Source: Pohlia nutans
Taxonomy: Eukaryota > Streptophyta > Bryopsida > Bryales > Mniaceae
Direction of reading: 5' to 3'
Assembly: GCA_022496805.1 (NCBI GenBank)
Contig: CM040092.1
Span: 22,028,113-22,092,112 of the forward strand
Length of the DNA stretch: 64,000 bases
In this document: positions 1 through 11,420 of the stretch, piece by piece
How positions within the stretch are numbered: the stretch's first letter is position 1
How the letters are laid out: every line of letters begins with the position of its first letter
Notes under the pieces: model-generated
What the model was told of the DNA's origin: nothing
Database searches by the model: none
What the model saw: the letters and a program-made list of their open reading frames with translations, nothing else
Position numbers and translations under genes: made by a program

Positions 1-249
1 GGCTCTCTTTACACTAAAACTTGGCAAAAAAGTGGATGAAATCGCCAAATCCCGCTCCAAAAATACTGAAATCTCTTCTTTTTTTAAATGAATGTGCCTT
101 CAAATAGATAATTTTATGAGTGAGCATATGTATGTGGATGATTCTATCCATTTTTTCCTCACCCCAAGGTACGTGTCCCTCTACTAACAAAATCAACAAA
201 ATTAGTTGGTTGGTTGATGCCCAAACCGAAAGATTACTACACTATTTTC
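1..249. other. AT-rich intergenic, no gene
   Basis: No coding or RNA gene is seen. Two short phrases recur near 1,890 and 2,610, so this is diverged repeat-derived sequence. Confidence 0.5.
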
Positions 250-445
250 GCTAATAGTGCCACCCACACTAACTATTTACTCAATGCTATATCTATTTAC
301 ACAACATGAATAGTTTTACCAAGAAAAAAGATATTTGAAACTATACATATAGGAGGAACTTTGTAAACATAGTTGGTAAAAATATTCATGTTGCATAAAA
401 AGTTATAGCCTTTTTAAATCAATTAGTGTAGGAGGCACTATTAGC
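250..445. mobile_element. 196-bp MITE with 23-bp terminal inverted repeats
   Basis: The left end begins GCTAATAGTGCC and reads on to CACACTAA. The right end is its reverse complement with about three mismatches. A second inner inverted pair (ACATGAATA / TATTCATGT) makes the whole element able to fold. No target duplication is evident and there is no open frame. The superfamily is not assigned. Confidence 0.6.
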
Positions 446-790
446 AAAAATAAATAAAAATAAAAATAAAATACATAGTGTAGAGTCAAAAGCAAACAAG
501 CAAACACCAAAAAAAATACCGGACTGCTGTGTACTGTATGGTGGATGTCTTTTTAGAGTAGATTGCAGTCACTGTACTGTACAGTACTTGAGTATTTTAG
601 TAATTGGTAACTTATTGTGTGTACTTGATGAAATGGACTGGTTGCGGTGCGTGAGACTAAGTTGCGGATTGTTCTTCCATGGGACGGAGGAGATTTAAGT
701 GTACCACAAGCCTTGGACGGAGGAAGATTTAATGGCCGATTAGAGCATCTCCACAAGTTCATGCGTTAAAATCACATTAAAACTTCATCC
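446..790. other. Intergenic, no gene
   Basis: Short repeats only. The phrase TTAGAGCATCTCCACAAG near 740 resembles the end of the PIF/Harbinger-like MITE at 27,847, but no partner end is seen. A 69-codon minus-strand frame has no recognisable content. Confidence 0.4.
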
Positions 791-792
791 GT

Positions 793-1010
793 CACCGGTT
801 ATTGCCATTATTATGAGTCATACTTATTTAGTATTCTCACAATTATTGTGGCATTAGAACAAAAGTGTGAGTCACAGTAATTGCGAGTATTTGAGAATTT
901 TTACTGTAGTGTACCGATTTAAATGTATATACTGAAATTAGTGTAAGGATCAATTAGTGTAAAGTCTCACACTAATTTTGTGACTCACACTAATGGCAAT
1001 AATCGATGTA
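793..1010. mobile_element. MITE with CGATTATTGCCATTA ends
   Basis: The left end CACCGGTTATTGCCATTA and the right end TAATGGCAATAATCGATG are inverted copies of each other. The interior is rich in GTGAGTCACA-type motifs. A second copy of this family spans 24,974-26,279, where a TTAA element has split it. Boundaries are good to a few bases. Confidence 0.55.
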
Positions 1011-1102
1011 GTGGGGGCCAGTGTTTTTTTTTTGGCGATTTTTAGCTTTTGGCAGCTGCCAAAAGCTAAAAATCGCCAAAAAAAAAGCATTGGTGGGGGC
1101 CA
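1011..1102. repeat. 62-bp perfect palindrome between 10-bp direct repeats
   Basis: Positions 1,025-1,086 form a perfect palindrome with no spacer, centred on GGCAG/CTGCC and ending in T/A runs. It lies in a 72-bp segment flanked by direct copies of GTGGGGGCCA (1,011-1,020 and 1,093-1,102). The direct repeats look like a 10-bp target duplication, so this may be an extreme miniature element, perhaps Mutator-like by duplication length. That assignment is inference. Confidence 0.75.
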
Positions 1103-1150
1103 CTTACTTAGGTCACTTGATTACCCCACCCATGCAATTCGCTATATTAA

Positions 1151-1716
1151 CCCTTAACTTCCCATGCATCCATTTTTGGGCGATGTACAAATTTCATCCA
1201 CGTTTTTTCATCCGTCATTAACTTTTTGCAGTGTAGATTTTTTACTGTAGATTTTATGGGAAGTTAGCTTCATGCATGTGTGATACAATTAGAAAGGGGA
1301 TGATTTGTTAGATTTTTATGCCTCATTTCATGTTGCAATGATTCTCCAAAAAATTCTAAGATCTTAGATCAAAAAAATTCTTGAAAAATTTAACTCATAA
1401 AATTAAGTAACCAAAAACTCTCAAAATATCACTACACTTAGAATATTACATTTCAACTAATCACAACAAATTTCATTCATAGATTGTCAATATCTGATTT
1501 GCAATCAAATTCAAAATGAATTTTGAATTTTGAATTTTAAATTTTATACAAAATATTGGTTATAGCAATCATAGATCTAACCGTATGGATAGAATCTAAA
1601 ATTCATAATGTACAACTTTTATTTATACATCAAGTTCAAAATATCCCTCGTAGTTGCATTTTATAATGCATCTTTGCAATTCTCCAAATCTAAAGAAGGT
1701 TGTGGGCATTTAGGGT
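1151..1716. mobile_element. TTAA-flanked MITE, 566-bp family copy 1
   Basis: The element starts CCCTTAACTTCC after TTAA (1,147-1,150) and ends GGGCATTTAGGGT before TTAA (1,717-1,720). It is homologous along its length to 20,252-20,790 and, inverted, to 14,646-15,143. It is non-coding; short frames across it are not conserved. TTAA target sites and CCC ends suggest a piggyBac-type element mobilised in trans. Confidence 0.65.
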
Positions 1717-1720
1717 TTAA

Positions 1721-2074
1721 CTTTCAACCAATCACTTGTTTCCCAGTGTGCAAAAGCAAAAAGAATCTTTATAATGGAAAAATAAATAAAAAATAGTATT
1801 TGTCAGGGCTACACCAACTAATTTTTTCTGTCAAATTTTCTCTAGAATATCTTCTTGATTTTGAGAGTGCTTTCTTTTATGCTAGATAAATTGAGCAAAA
1901 AAGTGAATGAAATCACCAAAATCCTGTCAATTTTTTTTCTAAAATCGCCAATATTTGGATGGTAGTATTTTGTAATAGATCATTTAATAAATAAACATAT
2001 TCTGATGATGACCTTAGGTTGGAGGTTGTTTTCAAAAAATTGTATTGGTGACTATAGGTTCCATTTGTGAATTC
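1721..2074. other. Intergenic, no gene
   Basis: AT-rich sequence without a supported feature; part of it resembles the first 60 bases of the window. Confidence 0.4.
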
Positions 2075-2363
2075 CCCGGGAGGTATATTCTACATTATGT
2101 TTAAGAATCACATGTGTTTATGACCAGCTGTAAACCCCCTTGTATACTAGGGGTTATATATAAAAATTAAAATTAAAATTAAAACCTTTGTATACATATG
2201 TACTGTCTTCATCCAGATAAATATATGTTTAATATAAATATACATCAATATTTTCAACTCTAAATATGTTTATTGTGTATATACGTCATACGACAGTGTT
2301 CAAATTAATACCCTTTTTGTGCACTCACGTATACTTCTACTTGTTCAATACAGTGTACCATTC
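2075..2363. mobile_element. Diverged CCCGGG-ended MITE
   Basis: The segment aligns along its length with the cleaner copy at 2,800-3,070 (shared phrases CTACATTATGTTT, GTGTTCAAATTAATACC). Its left end keeps CCCCGGGAGG, while the right end has decayed. Another inverted copy lies near 56,510-56,790, and a lone end near 28,786. Confidence 0.5.
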
Positions 2364-2799
2364 GGAGTGAATTCTCAACGCTTATAGGGTATGTAAGCGA
2401 GTCGGCGAGCCGCAAGCCATTAGTTGACAATTCTAGGGTAGGGTTTTCTATGATGTAAACTAGCCTTTCACATCCTTGGATGGTCTTCCCATGACTGTTC
2501 TCAAAGACCATTATGTAAAGTAACCTAGCATTTCACGTCTTTTCAATTTCATGGCCATTAACTTCATAAGTGGTCAGAGAAGTTAAACACTAGTTTATAT
2601 ATATATATATATATGAATGATTCTATCCATTTTTCCCCTCTTAGCTACATTCCAGGGTGCATGTTGCTCTACCAACGGAAAAACTAAAAGAAAGTTTGAC
2701 TGGGTTGCACAACTACAACAAAAATTGGCTATTTGCAAAAACAAAGAGAATATTTTGGCAGGTTCAAACATCAACTACTTGCTTTTCATCCGTTAAAAG
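2364..2799. other. Intergenic with (TA)n at 2,596-2,614
   Basis: A short TA dinucleotide run is the only clear feature. GTTAAAAG at 2,792-2,799 is the left target duplication of the next element. No gene is seen. Confidence 0.6.
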
Positions 2800-3070
2800 C
2801 CCGGGGGGTACACTCTACATTATGTTTGAAAATCACGTGTGTTCATGACCCCTTCTAAAAAACCTGTTGTATATGAGAGGTTATATGTCTAAATACCTTT
2901 GTATACAAATATATTATGTTTTAAATATATGCTTAATGTAAATATATATGAACATTTTCAATTTTAAATGTGTTTATTGTATGTATACGTAATACGGCAG
3001 TGTTCAAATTAATACCCCTTCTGTGCATTCACATATACTCGTACATGTTTAGTATAGTGCAACCCCCGGG
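2800..3070. mobile_element. 271-bp hAT-like MITE with 8-bp target duplication
   Basis: Ends are CCCGGGGGGTACACTCTAC and the inverted GTATAGTGCAACCCCCGGG. Exact 8-bp direct repeats GTTAAAAG flank it (2,792-2,799 and 3,071-3,078). The 8-bp duplication points to hAT, although the CCCGGG terminus is not the usual hAT end. The MITE inside the LINE (50,235-50,801) has the same CCCGGGTAC start and an 8-bp duplication. Confidence 0.65.
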
Positions 3071-3272
3071 GTTAAAAGTAGTAAGGGCATATTCGGACCC
3101 TTATTAACAGGATTGGTGTGTAGAATTGGCCAAGTTGGGGAGCCAAGAATATGCCCTTACTACTTTTAACGCTGGTGAAAGGGTCGGAAAGGGATGATTC
3201 TGCCCTCTACGCGGTCATAGGGCTCGCCCTACGACCGTTTACAAGGCAGAATCATCCCTTTCCGACCCTTTC
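3071..3272. repeat. Two adjacent perfect inverted repeats
   Basis: First hairpin: 24-bp perfect arms at 3,071-3,094 and 3,147-3,170. Second hairpin: 28-bp perfect arms at 3,177-3,204 and 3,245-3,272, with a further near-perfect inner stem in its loop (CGGTCATAGGGC pairs with GCCCTACGACCG). Six bases separate them. No target duplication was found for either. Confidence 0.75.
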
Positions 3273-3540
3273 TCTAGTACAAGAAGGCCGTCTTCGTCTA
3301 TTTTGACGGACAGGTGGCAATTAGAGTAGAATAGAAAGAGAAGGTTTTCAGCAGCCATACTTATGGTGGTACTGGACCATACACTCAGGAGTACTACTGA
3401 CCAGGAGTTAGCGTTAGCTGCAATTGTTTTTATGGTCTTTTGGGGGCATGCAAATGAGTTACTGTAGTACTTTCCTTGCAAGGAAGAGAGAGAGCCAGGA
3501 GGCAGTTATTATTATTACTATTATTGGGACTCAATCGATT

Positions 3541-3575
3541 ATGAATGAATGAAGGAATGAATGAATGAATGAATG
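3541..3575. repeat. (TGAA)n microsatellite
   Basis: About eight tetranucleotide units with one interruption. Confidence 0.9.
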
Positions 3576-4100
3576 TTTTCATTGGGTGGGAAGTGCAGGG
3601 TACTGTAGTAGTAGGGAAGTGAAGGGCCAGCTGTGATCAAGCGCCGGCGGCACCACCTATCCTCTCTGGCGGTAATACCATCGCTTCACCAAATATATTA
3701 CCCAATGTTTGGGCTACAGTATTTAACCCTTGTACCGTAGTACCATAGCTGGGTCGCCAAAAAATAATTCAAAAAATAAAAAAAACGTAAAAAATCGGAA
3801 ATTATGAGGACAAAAAACAATGATAAAATGAATAGCTATATTTTGCTATTTATAGGCTATTTAGGGACATTTTTAATCATTTTTTGTTCAGAAACGAAAA
3901 TCAAGATATTTATTTTTTGAGGAATGAACCTTATTTTTCAAAAAATATTAATTATTCGTTTGTGGGGTAGCAACCTAGCTATGGTACTATGGTGGTATTT
4001 GATAAAGGTCAGAGAGATCCTAAGAGGATTTTTCCAAGTCAAAAAAGAATGGTATTTTGAACTCTTAAATGTTTTTTTCACCCAATTTTTTTAGCATAAC
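3576..4100. other. Intergenic, no gene
   Basis: Mixed sequence with the phrase ACCATAGCTGGGTCGCCA near 3,745 and a partial inverse near 3,970, suggesting an old inverted-repeat element of about 250 bp. Too decayed to bound. Confidence 0.35.
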
Positions 4101-4327
4101 AGAGTTATCCGTAAAGTAAAAGGGGGTACCTTGTTTGTTGGCCGGAGTTTGCAGCCTTCAAATAGTATTTTCTATACTTTTCAGTTACAAGCTACCAAAC
4201 ACTTGCTTTAAGTGAGCATGAAGGTTAGTGTTGTCGGGGCACGGATAGATTCCCTATTGGGAATTTGAATGCGGTGTGAGGGAGCTTCTCTTGGGGAAAT
4301 GTTTTGCTCTACTTTACGGATAACTCT
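4101..4327. mobile_element. 227-bp MITE with perfect 18-bp TIRs
   Basis: AGAGTTATCCGTAAAGTA at the left is exactly inverted at the right end (4,310-4,327). A longer relative with similar ends lies at 37,902-38,546. No certain target duplication; non-coding. Confidence 0.65.
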
Positions 4328-6687
4328 AGTAGAGCATTGCAATAGAGCACCCTTTTGAAAAGTCAATCAAAAGAGAATCTTCACTTAGATCTACTTTTCT
4401 AAAATATGAAGGAATGCCATTTGTATTCCATAAATTTTGGAAATACCGTGTCATTGCCGCATAAACTTAGTTTCTAATTGCAACTAGATTGTGGTCCCAT
4501 TGCAAAAGGATGTTGGCTCTCATTACTTTGTTATTCTATGGTAGTAAAATCATCCCCCTTCGAAAATTACCAATCCATCTATTGCAATGGTTTATTTCTT
4601 AAAATAATCAATATTAAGTGAGATATACACACCAAAAAAATTGCATATCTTGAAGTCAACTAAACTTTGACCATGCATAATTCCAAGAGGTTTGTTCAAT
4701 CATGTTTTTTTTCCAAAGTGTGTAAAATGAATATTTATTTGTTTTGATCTTTTAAATTTCCAATTGTAGGTTTATCTAGTCTTCCAAATTGAAGAATAAA
4801 ATAAAATAAAATAAAAATGGTCTCAAGAGCACATTTTGATGACTTATTTTGTTGCAATGTATTTTTCGCTAATTTGATCAATTAAGATAATAAATTACAT
4901 ATTTTGGTTCATTTTGGTTTACACATTAATGTATAAAAAGAAAATTCTCACAAGAATGAAAGGAAAGTTGTGAAATGACATTCAAAAATGACAAAGATTG
5001 CATGTCCTTAAAGGGTTAAAGTAGCATTATCCTATAATGTTGCTTCCTAGTAACTTGGGTAGTTTTCTGTCTAATATTTATTTAAAGTGCAAAAAATAGT
5101 CGAACAACACGAAAAATAATATATTAAAATTGAGCAGTAACATATAAAAATAATAATTACAAAACTGTTGGCCTTTTAATTTTTAATTTTATTTTTGGAC
5201 AAACTAGGTCAGTAATTTCCCATAAATTTAGGCACCCTTTTAATTATTTATTTTCTGACCAAGCTACTAGGAAGCTACGGTACCACCCACCAATCCAATT
5301 CCATTCAATTGTAGAACGTTTATTAATTATAGAATGAGAATATAAAGAAGCAATACAAACCTTAACTTCCAAATGGCCAAACATTAAAGCATGTTCTCTA
5401 GCTTGACATCTTGATTTTAGAATCACTAATCATGCCTACATTTGAACAAAATTAGGTAAGTGGGTGGTATTGGGTCAAACTACTTTAAACCATTAGGAAC
5501 CAAGGATTCATTGTTTGAAAATGACCAATTCAATTCATCATATTTTGAAAAATATAATTCAGATATGACGATATTTTATATCACCAAAATTGTAGGAAAA
5601 CTTACCAACGTCATTATAAGGAAATAGGAAAGACATACATAGGCCTAGGTCTTTACCCCTTTCATGCATAAGATGTCTCAAAAATAGAAACTCTTTTGTT
5701 TTTAGGAGAGAGAAGTTCAAATGAACAATTGAATATGCTACTTAGCTTGGAGAGAGATACCGTACTCGGCTATGAGGATCGGCAGCTCCTGCCAAATATT
5801 TAATTAAAGTGCCAAACTGATGTGAAATTTCCCAATATTAAGTGGATATACTCACAGATTCTGTATTTCACCATAGAAAATAAGACTTTTTGGAAAAAAT
5901 AATTTGCTGAAAAATTTGGACATTTCTTTTTATAATTTGTTTTCTGACCATGACGGCTGAGTACAGTAGTGTAAATCGGCATGGCTAGCTACTCGTCTAA
6001 TCAAAGTTGAATCAATGTTCAATAAAGTGGAGAGTGATATCTAAAATATTTTTGACATAAATTTGTGCAACATAACATTCAGTAGCATGCACTGTCTCTT
6101 CCTTGGCTCTACAGTAGATAGTGTGGAATATTCCACACCCAACAGTACTTCATCAATAGCTAAGTGGACATGTAGAGGTTCAAGTCGATGAACAAAGTGC
6201 ATGAAGGAAAGGCAATGCGCATGAAGGCTACCGAATGTTATAAAGCACTAAGTCTTTTGTAACGGTAATGCAAGTTGTCCTAAAGTGAAACTTGCATCCA
6301 TTCTCATTGGTTCCCTCAGACTTCACCAAATTTAGAATCTAGAATACATAGGGGCACCAAGGATAGATCTTACTACCCATGTCCTTGAGGCATATCAGTA
6401 GTAAACGAACTACCCTCGACGTACTCTTTATTTACGATGGTCCTTGGATCAACGTTAAGATTATTATTATGGAATCTAGAATAGCCTTGTACACTTTATT
6501 GCCTAATAGAAACCATCCACCTTGAAAAAACCCAAAATACAAAAAATACAAAAACAAAAAAAACAATAATCAAGTAGCCAAGACAAGATCCAAAATTTAG
6601 TGAACGATGTTCATCAATGGGTACACTAATTACGATGTTCCTATTATTTCAAAGGACTACAAAATAGTGTATTATGCGCTAAGTTAA
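4328..6687. other. Repeat-derived intergenic sequence, no gene
   Basis: 4,331-4,520 is repeated at 33,897-34,085. 5,486-5,600 is a truncated copy of the 230-bp TTAA family (GAACCAAGGATTCATTG start). 6,085-6,260 is an inverted relative of 42,180-42,300. The tail near 6,400-6,480 (ACTCTTTATTTACGATGG then ATTATTATT) recurs near 24,610 and 26,300. Open frames here are short and unlike anything known. Confidence 0.5.
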
Positions 6688-7251
6688 CCCCTAAAGGACT
6701 AAGGCTGATTTTTCAAGTTCGGTTAGCTCAGTTTCAAATGAGTATTGATCCTCAATTTTTGAGATTTTTTGTAATGATTCTACTCTTTGTAGCAAAGATG
6801 GGATGGTGATTTGCGTACGTAGGTGATGTATAGATCAAAAGATACAATCATGCAAAGGTGAAAAATTTAACTGCAGGCAGCTCCTGAAAATTTGCATACA
6901 ATGAGCTATGTATTTTGAATTTTTGTACACAATGAGCTAACACCCCCATATACACAACTGCCAAATTCATTTAGACTAAACTTCGCATTTCGGGCATTTT
7001 CAGAAAGTTTCAAATTCGAGCAGAGGATTAAAAAAATAAAATGCAATCAACTTTGTCGCTTATAATCTTACTATTGACCCTCAACGGTTCAAAATTTGTA
7101 GGTGCTAATAAATTCAAATTGGTTGAAATATCTTACGGTTGGATGGGTCAAAAAGATATTAGATCAAAAACTATTTACCTTTTTTTGAAAAGGGTACTTT
7201 TAGGCAGCATTTGAGTGTTTGGAGAGAAACATAGTAGTGGTCCTTTAGAGG
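6688..7251. mobile_element. TTAA-flanked MITE, 564 bp
   Basis: Starts CCCCTAAAGGACTAAGG after TTAA (6,684-6,687) and ends GGTCCTTTAGAGG before TTAA (7,252-7,255). The interior is unique in this window and non-coding. Confidence 0.65.
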
Positions 7252-7716
7252 TTAAATAAAATGAAGAGTCACTAAACCTGATGTCTCCCCTGACCTAACT
7301 GAGTGGGATCTGGGTGCCATTATTGTTCTTTTCTTGAAATGCAAACCTTCCTTCAACTCCATAGTTATTGTTTCTAAACATTCAGAGACGTACTGCAGTC
7401 AGGAAATTCATGATCATGGCTGAATGGTAATTGTACCTAGCATGTAATGACAACTAATTGTGACAAGTTCCTCAGTGTTTATTTACTAATTGTCCTTTTC
7501 CAAGTAGTGCATTTGATCAGATGGCACATCTTAATTTTGATGATGGAAGGGTTGCAGTACACAAAGCCTAGTAAAATAAACATGGATTTCCTTATATCTT
7601 TTTATTATGAATAAACAAGGTTATTTTTAGTTGCGGTGAATAAGAATTACTTGCATTTGAGCTAAGGTATCATGTGCATCCAAGATTTTCGCTTTTAGAA
7701 ATTGAACATTTATTTA

Positions 7717-7763
<47 letters not shown>

Positions 7764-7766
7764 TAT
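7717..7766. repeat. (ATT)n microsatellite
   Basis: Roughly sixteen ATT units. Confidence 0.95.
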
Positions 7767-9376
7767 CAAGATTATTAGGTTTTATTGGTAAAGGAAAGAT
7801 GATTTTAACGCACTTTAACATGCATTGTTTGGACTTGATATGAAGTTTCAAGGATTTGAACATAGATGTACCATTAGACAATCTTAAATTTTATTGTTCT
7901 CACAATGAACTTCATATTTGGCAAAAACCTAGGCTTAATAATTGGATGCACATAACCTTAGGATTTGGTCACAAGTATGTTGCTTTTGAGGGATTGAATA
8001 AATTTTATGTCCAAATATTTGACTTTTATCTACAAAGGTAAGGCATTGCTTTATAACTTCATTTTCTTATAATTATAAGTCTTATGGCAAAAATTATTAA
8101 ATTGTTGAACTTTTGTATAGAAGATTTTAGAATTCGTAGAAATATATTGTATGGTGAAATGAAATCTTTCAATTAAAATAACCATTGGTTTGACAAACAT
8201 ATGTTGAACTTATCCCAAGACTATAGTTATAAGCTAGATACTCAATATGGGTTTCAATGAGTAAACCTAAAAATAAATATAATAATATCCTTTGTAGCGT
8301 TAGGGTTATTGTTTTGTTGTTGTAAAATTGTAACAATTAGTACCATAGTCTACCCCCAATTTAGGCAAAAATTAATTATTTTACCCCGTATTCTATCAAA
8401 ATCAAAAATTACAGGAGGTTTGTCCCTAGAATCTCATAAATTTAGGAACTATAGTGTTTAGAATCTCAAAAATTACACCATAAATAAGGGAAATTAGGGT
8501 ATTAAGTAAGATTCAAGATTTGCTATGAACTATTATAAAATGCAATGTATGAATGATTTGCAATGGTTTTTGTGTAGCAATGCCTAAAATTTTCAAAATT
8601 TCTCATAAAGAATGCCTACATATTTCAAAAATTTCCTATTCATTTGCCTAAAATTCCAAACACTTAAAAAAATTATTCGTACCATATTTAGTTATCAAGG
8701 TTAGCATGTCATGTTGAATAATTATTCTTTTTAGAAAATTTCTTTTCAAAAAATGCCAAATTTTCTAGACATTTTCTAAGATTCTCTTCTCCACTATACA
8801 AAATATAAATAATTTGAAAAATAATTTCCCAAATATTTGAGCTTCCCTTTTATAATTATTGTTAGCATGTTAGCACCGTATCTAGTTGTCAAGGTTGACA
8901 TAATTTTATATTTAGAAATTTTCTTGCCAACAAATGCTAAATTTTGTGGATATTTTTTAAGAGTCTCTTCTTCACTATTCAAAATAAAAATAATTTGAAA
9001 AATGATTTCCTAAATATTTGGGCTTCTCTTTTTATAGTTACTTTTGTCAATCAGACGACCAATCCAATAGTATTCATGTCAATATCATCTTGTTAGTATG
9101 TTTTCTTTAGTCCAACATAAAATTTGTCATATGTTAATTAAACGTCATTACATTCTATAACAATAGGGTTCTGCACCCCCTACTACTTCATTTCATATTT
9201 ACTGATACAATAACTTTCCTTGGAATTAGAGTGAAAGATGACACTTGCCATTATATGAGGGAATTTAATAGGAGTCAAGCAAGTAAGAAAATTTTAAGAT
9301 GTGAAAAAAAAAAGCATCCAAAAACATCGGAGAGAATCTTGGAAACTTTAGTAGGGGTACAAAGTCTAGGGCTTAA
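7767..9376. other. Intergenic, with a tandem duplication at 8,680-9,055
   Basis: Two diverged units of about 185 bp follow each other at roughly 8,680-8,874 and 8,875-9,055; both contain variants of ATTTGAAAAATAATTTCCC and AAGTTTCTCTTC-like phrases. Nothing else is supported; the 60-aa frames have no recognisable motifs. Confidence 0.5.
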
Positions 9377-9948
9377 CCCCTAAAGGACCATAAGGTCCAC
9401 GCGACTTCTGGAACTAGAAAGTGAGGAAATTCGGGTTCTTGGGTTTTGAATTGTAGGATGAGCAACACAGAGATCCTAGCTCTTTTAGAGAGCTAAATCT
9501 GTACATACTTCTTGATCAGAAATTCATGAAGTGAGCAATTTTTGGTGATTTTTTTTGAGTTGCAGGGAGGGCATCTAGGCGTCACTTCAGACCCTCATAT
9601 CTTCCTCCTCACACCTCCAAATTACGTGAAATTCTTGTCACGTGTTTAAAATGATGATCTCTACACAGTGTAAAAATTTCAGAATTTTTGGAGCACTTTT
9701 GAACAATCCGATTTCAGCATGTGTGCAAAATACGCCGAACGAGTTTCATCAATCTTCTCAACAATGGCATTTTCTCAAAAATTATGCAATTTTGTCGATC
9801 CTTTTTTCACACAAAAGCTACGTAAGTCTTCTTTAATTTCAAAGGTGCCGATCGTCAAAATTACCCCACACCAATGAGGAATTGAGCTTGCTACAAGAGC
9901 TAGTCAAGAAAACAAGAGCTGAGTTCAACACCCCCGGTCCTTTAGGGG
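9377..9948. mobile_element. TTAA-flanked MITE, 572-bp family copy 1
   Basis: Perfect 13-bp ends CCCCTAAAGGACC / GGTCCTTTAGGGG lie between TTAA at 9,373-9,376 and 9,949-9,952. A second copy in inverted orientation is at 52,510-53,083, nested in a CACTA element. Non-coding. Confidence 0.75.
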
Positions 9949-10012
9949 TTAACAATGTTATAGTATCTTGGCCAAGCTACTTCTTGAGTAACTGAAGAGA
10001 GGGGTTGATTTA

Positions 10013-10175
10013 TTGCCTCTGTCCCACAAGGTGAGAGACTACGAATACGCATCATTTTCAAGAGTTACACGGTCGGACAATAAAAAAATCCGTAAAAGTC
10101 AATTTAGGGTAAATATTGGGATAAATACTAAGGCAGAGACCACACGACTAGCCGCTTGTTTAATATCAAGACTGA
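10013..10175. repeat. Dispersed repeat, inverted relative of 42,310-42,460
   Basis: Shared phrases include AGCCGCTTGTTT and GAGAGACTACG. At 42,127-42,465 a longer version interrupts a TTAA MITE, so this repeat is itself mobile. Ends are not defined. Confidence 0.45.
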
Positions 10176-10338
10176 TCAAGGAAAATCACAAATACTCTTT
10201 ACCAAATGCAAATTACCAAATGGCCAAAAGAATTTCTAATTAACATTATTTCTAGTTTAAATGATTAGCATAAGATAGAATATGCATAATCTCTTAACAA
10301 ATGAATCATGTTCATTGCAAATGATCACATATATTGAA

Positions 10339-11066
10339 CCCCTAAACGCTTGGGAGGCCAAAAAGTAGCTTATGAATGTAACTCGCTATTCAATTCTAAT
10401 TACTACATGGACGATTTTCATCTAATTTTTTTTGTGAAGGATTTTGTTGGTCATGCCACCTCTTCAAGCTAAATTCAGATCATTCAAGCTATTTTTGGAT
10501 TTTATATGGGGTTCCAACTACAAAAAGAGTCGTAAAAACGGTTCACAGTGTAGTGTATTTTGGATTTTTTTTGCTTGTTTTTAATTAAACTAAATTTAGG
10601 CCATGAAAATGAGTTCTTTTGCATTTGAGCTTAACTAAAAAATGAAGCTTACCAAGTCTAGGTTCTACTCCACTTTGAATTTTTGGAAAACTCTTCAAAT
10701 TGAGTGTTTTATTGGAATTACAAGTTTGACATGTATCACCATGGTGTAGGAAAAAAAATCTAAATTTAGAAACATGGATGATTTTCATTTCATGCAATGT
10801 TCTTCATTGTGATTTACACCTTTGGTAAAAATATTGGAATTTTTCAATACATTTTGTAATTGATATGAATTTTCTTTACAATCACTTCAAAAAATCATAG
10901 TAATTTCAAATTTTCACCAAAACTTGTGAAAAAATCATGGTTTGTAGTAGACACATGGCTTCATCTACTAAAAATATATATTTTAATTTTAATTTTATTT
11001 GTAGTGGAAAAATTGAGTGTGACAGGTACAACTTGATTCCATGATCGTAGGCCTCACATTTAAGTG
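10339..11066. mobile_element. TTAA-type MITE, 730-bp family copy 1
   Basis: Begins CCCCTAAACGCTTGG; the left flank is a mutated TGAA (10,335-10,338) and the right flank is TTAA (11,067-11,070). Aligns along its length with 19,280-20,014. Non-coding. Confidence 0.6.
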
Positions 11067-11070
11067 TTAA

Positions 11071-11420
11071 CCCTTCAGTGCCCATGAGACCAATATTTGG
11101 TCACTGCTTGGTGTTTTTTTGATATATGTCTAAAGAACAAAGGAAGGGATCTGCGATATGCATCTTATGCAAAAAGAATTTTTTGATTTGGAGTTGTAAA
11201 GCTATCAAAATACTTATGTACAAAACACCAAATTACTCCAAATACCTCAAGAATACAACAAATACTTACAAACACAACACATGTACTGTGTGGTATTCCT
11301 TGTGTTTTGAAGTTTGTTATCTTGTTTTTTTTTGTTTTTTTGAATTGTGTTCTCTTGTTCATGTTCCATTAGTATATGTATTCTGATCTTGATCAATGTA
11401 TCAACTTCTTCCATATTTTA
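11071..11420. mobile_element. Partial TTAA MITE, 802-bp family, sharing TTAA with its neighbour
   Basis: Starts CCCTTCAGTGCCCA immediately after the TTAA that closes the preceding element. It matches the inverted right half of 16,548-17,349, including the palindrome GACCAATATTTGGTC at 11,088-11,102. The far end is lost. Confidence 0.5.
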
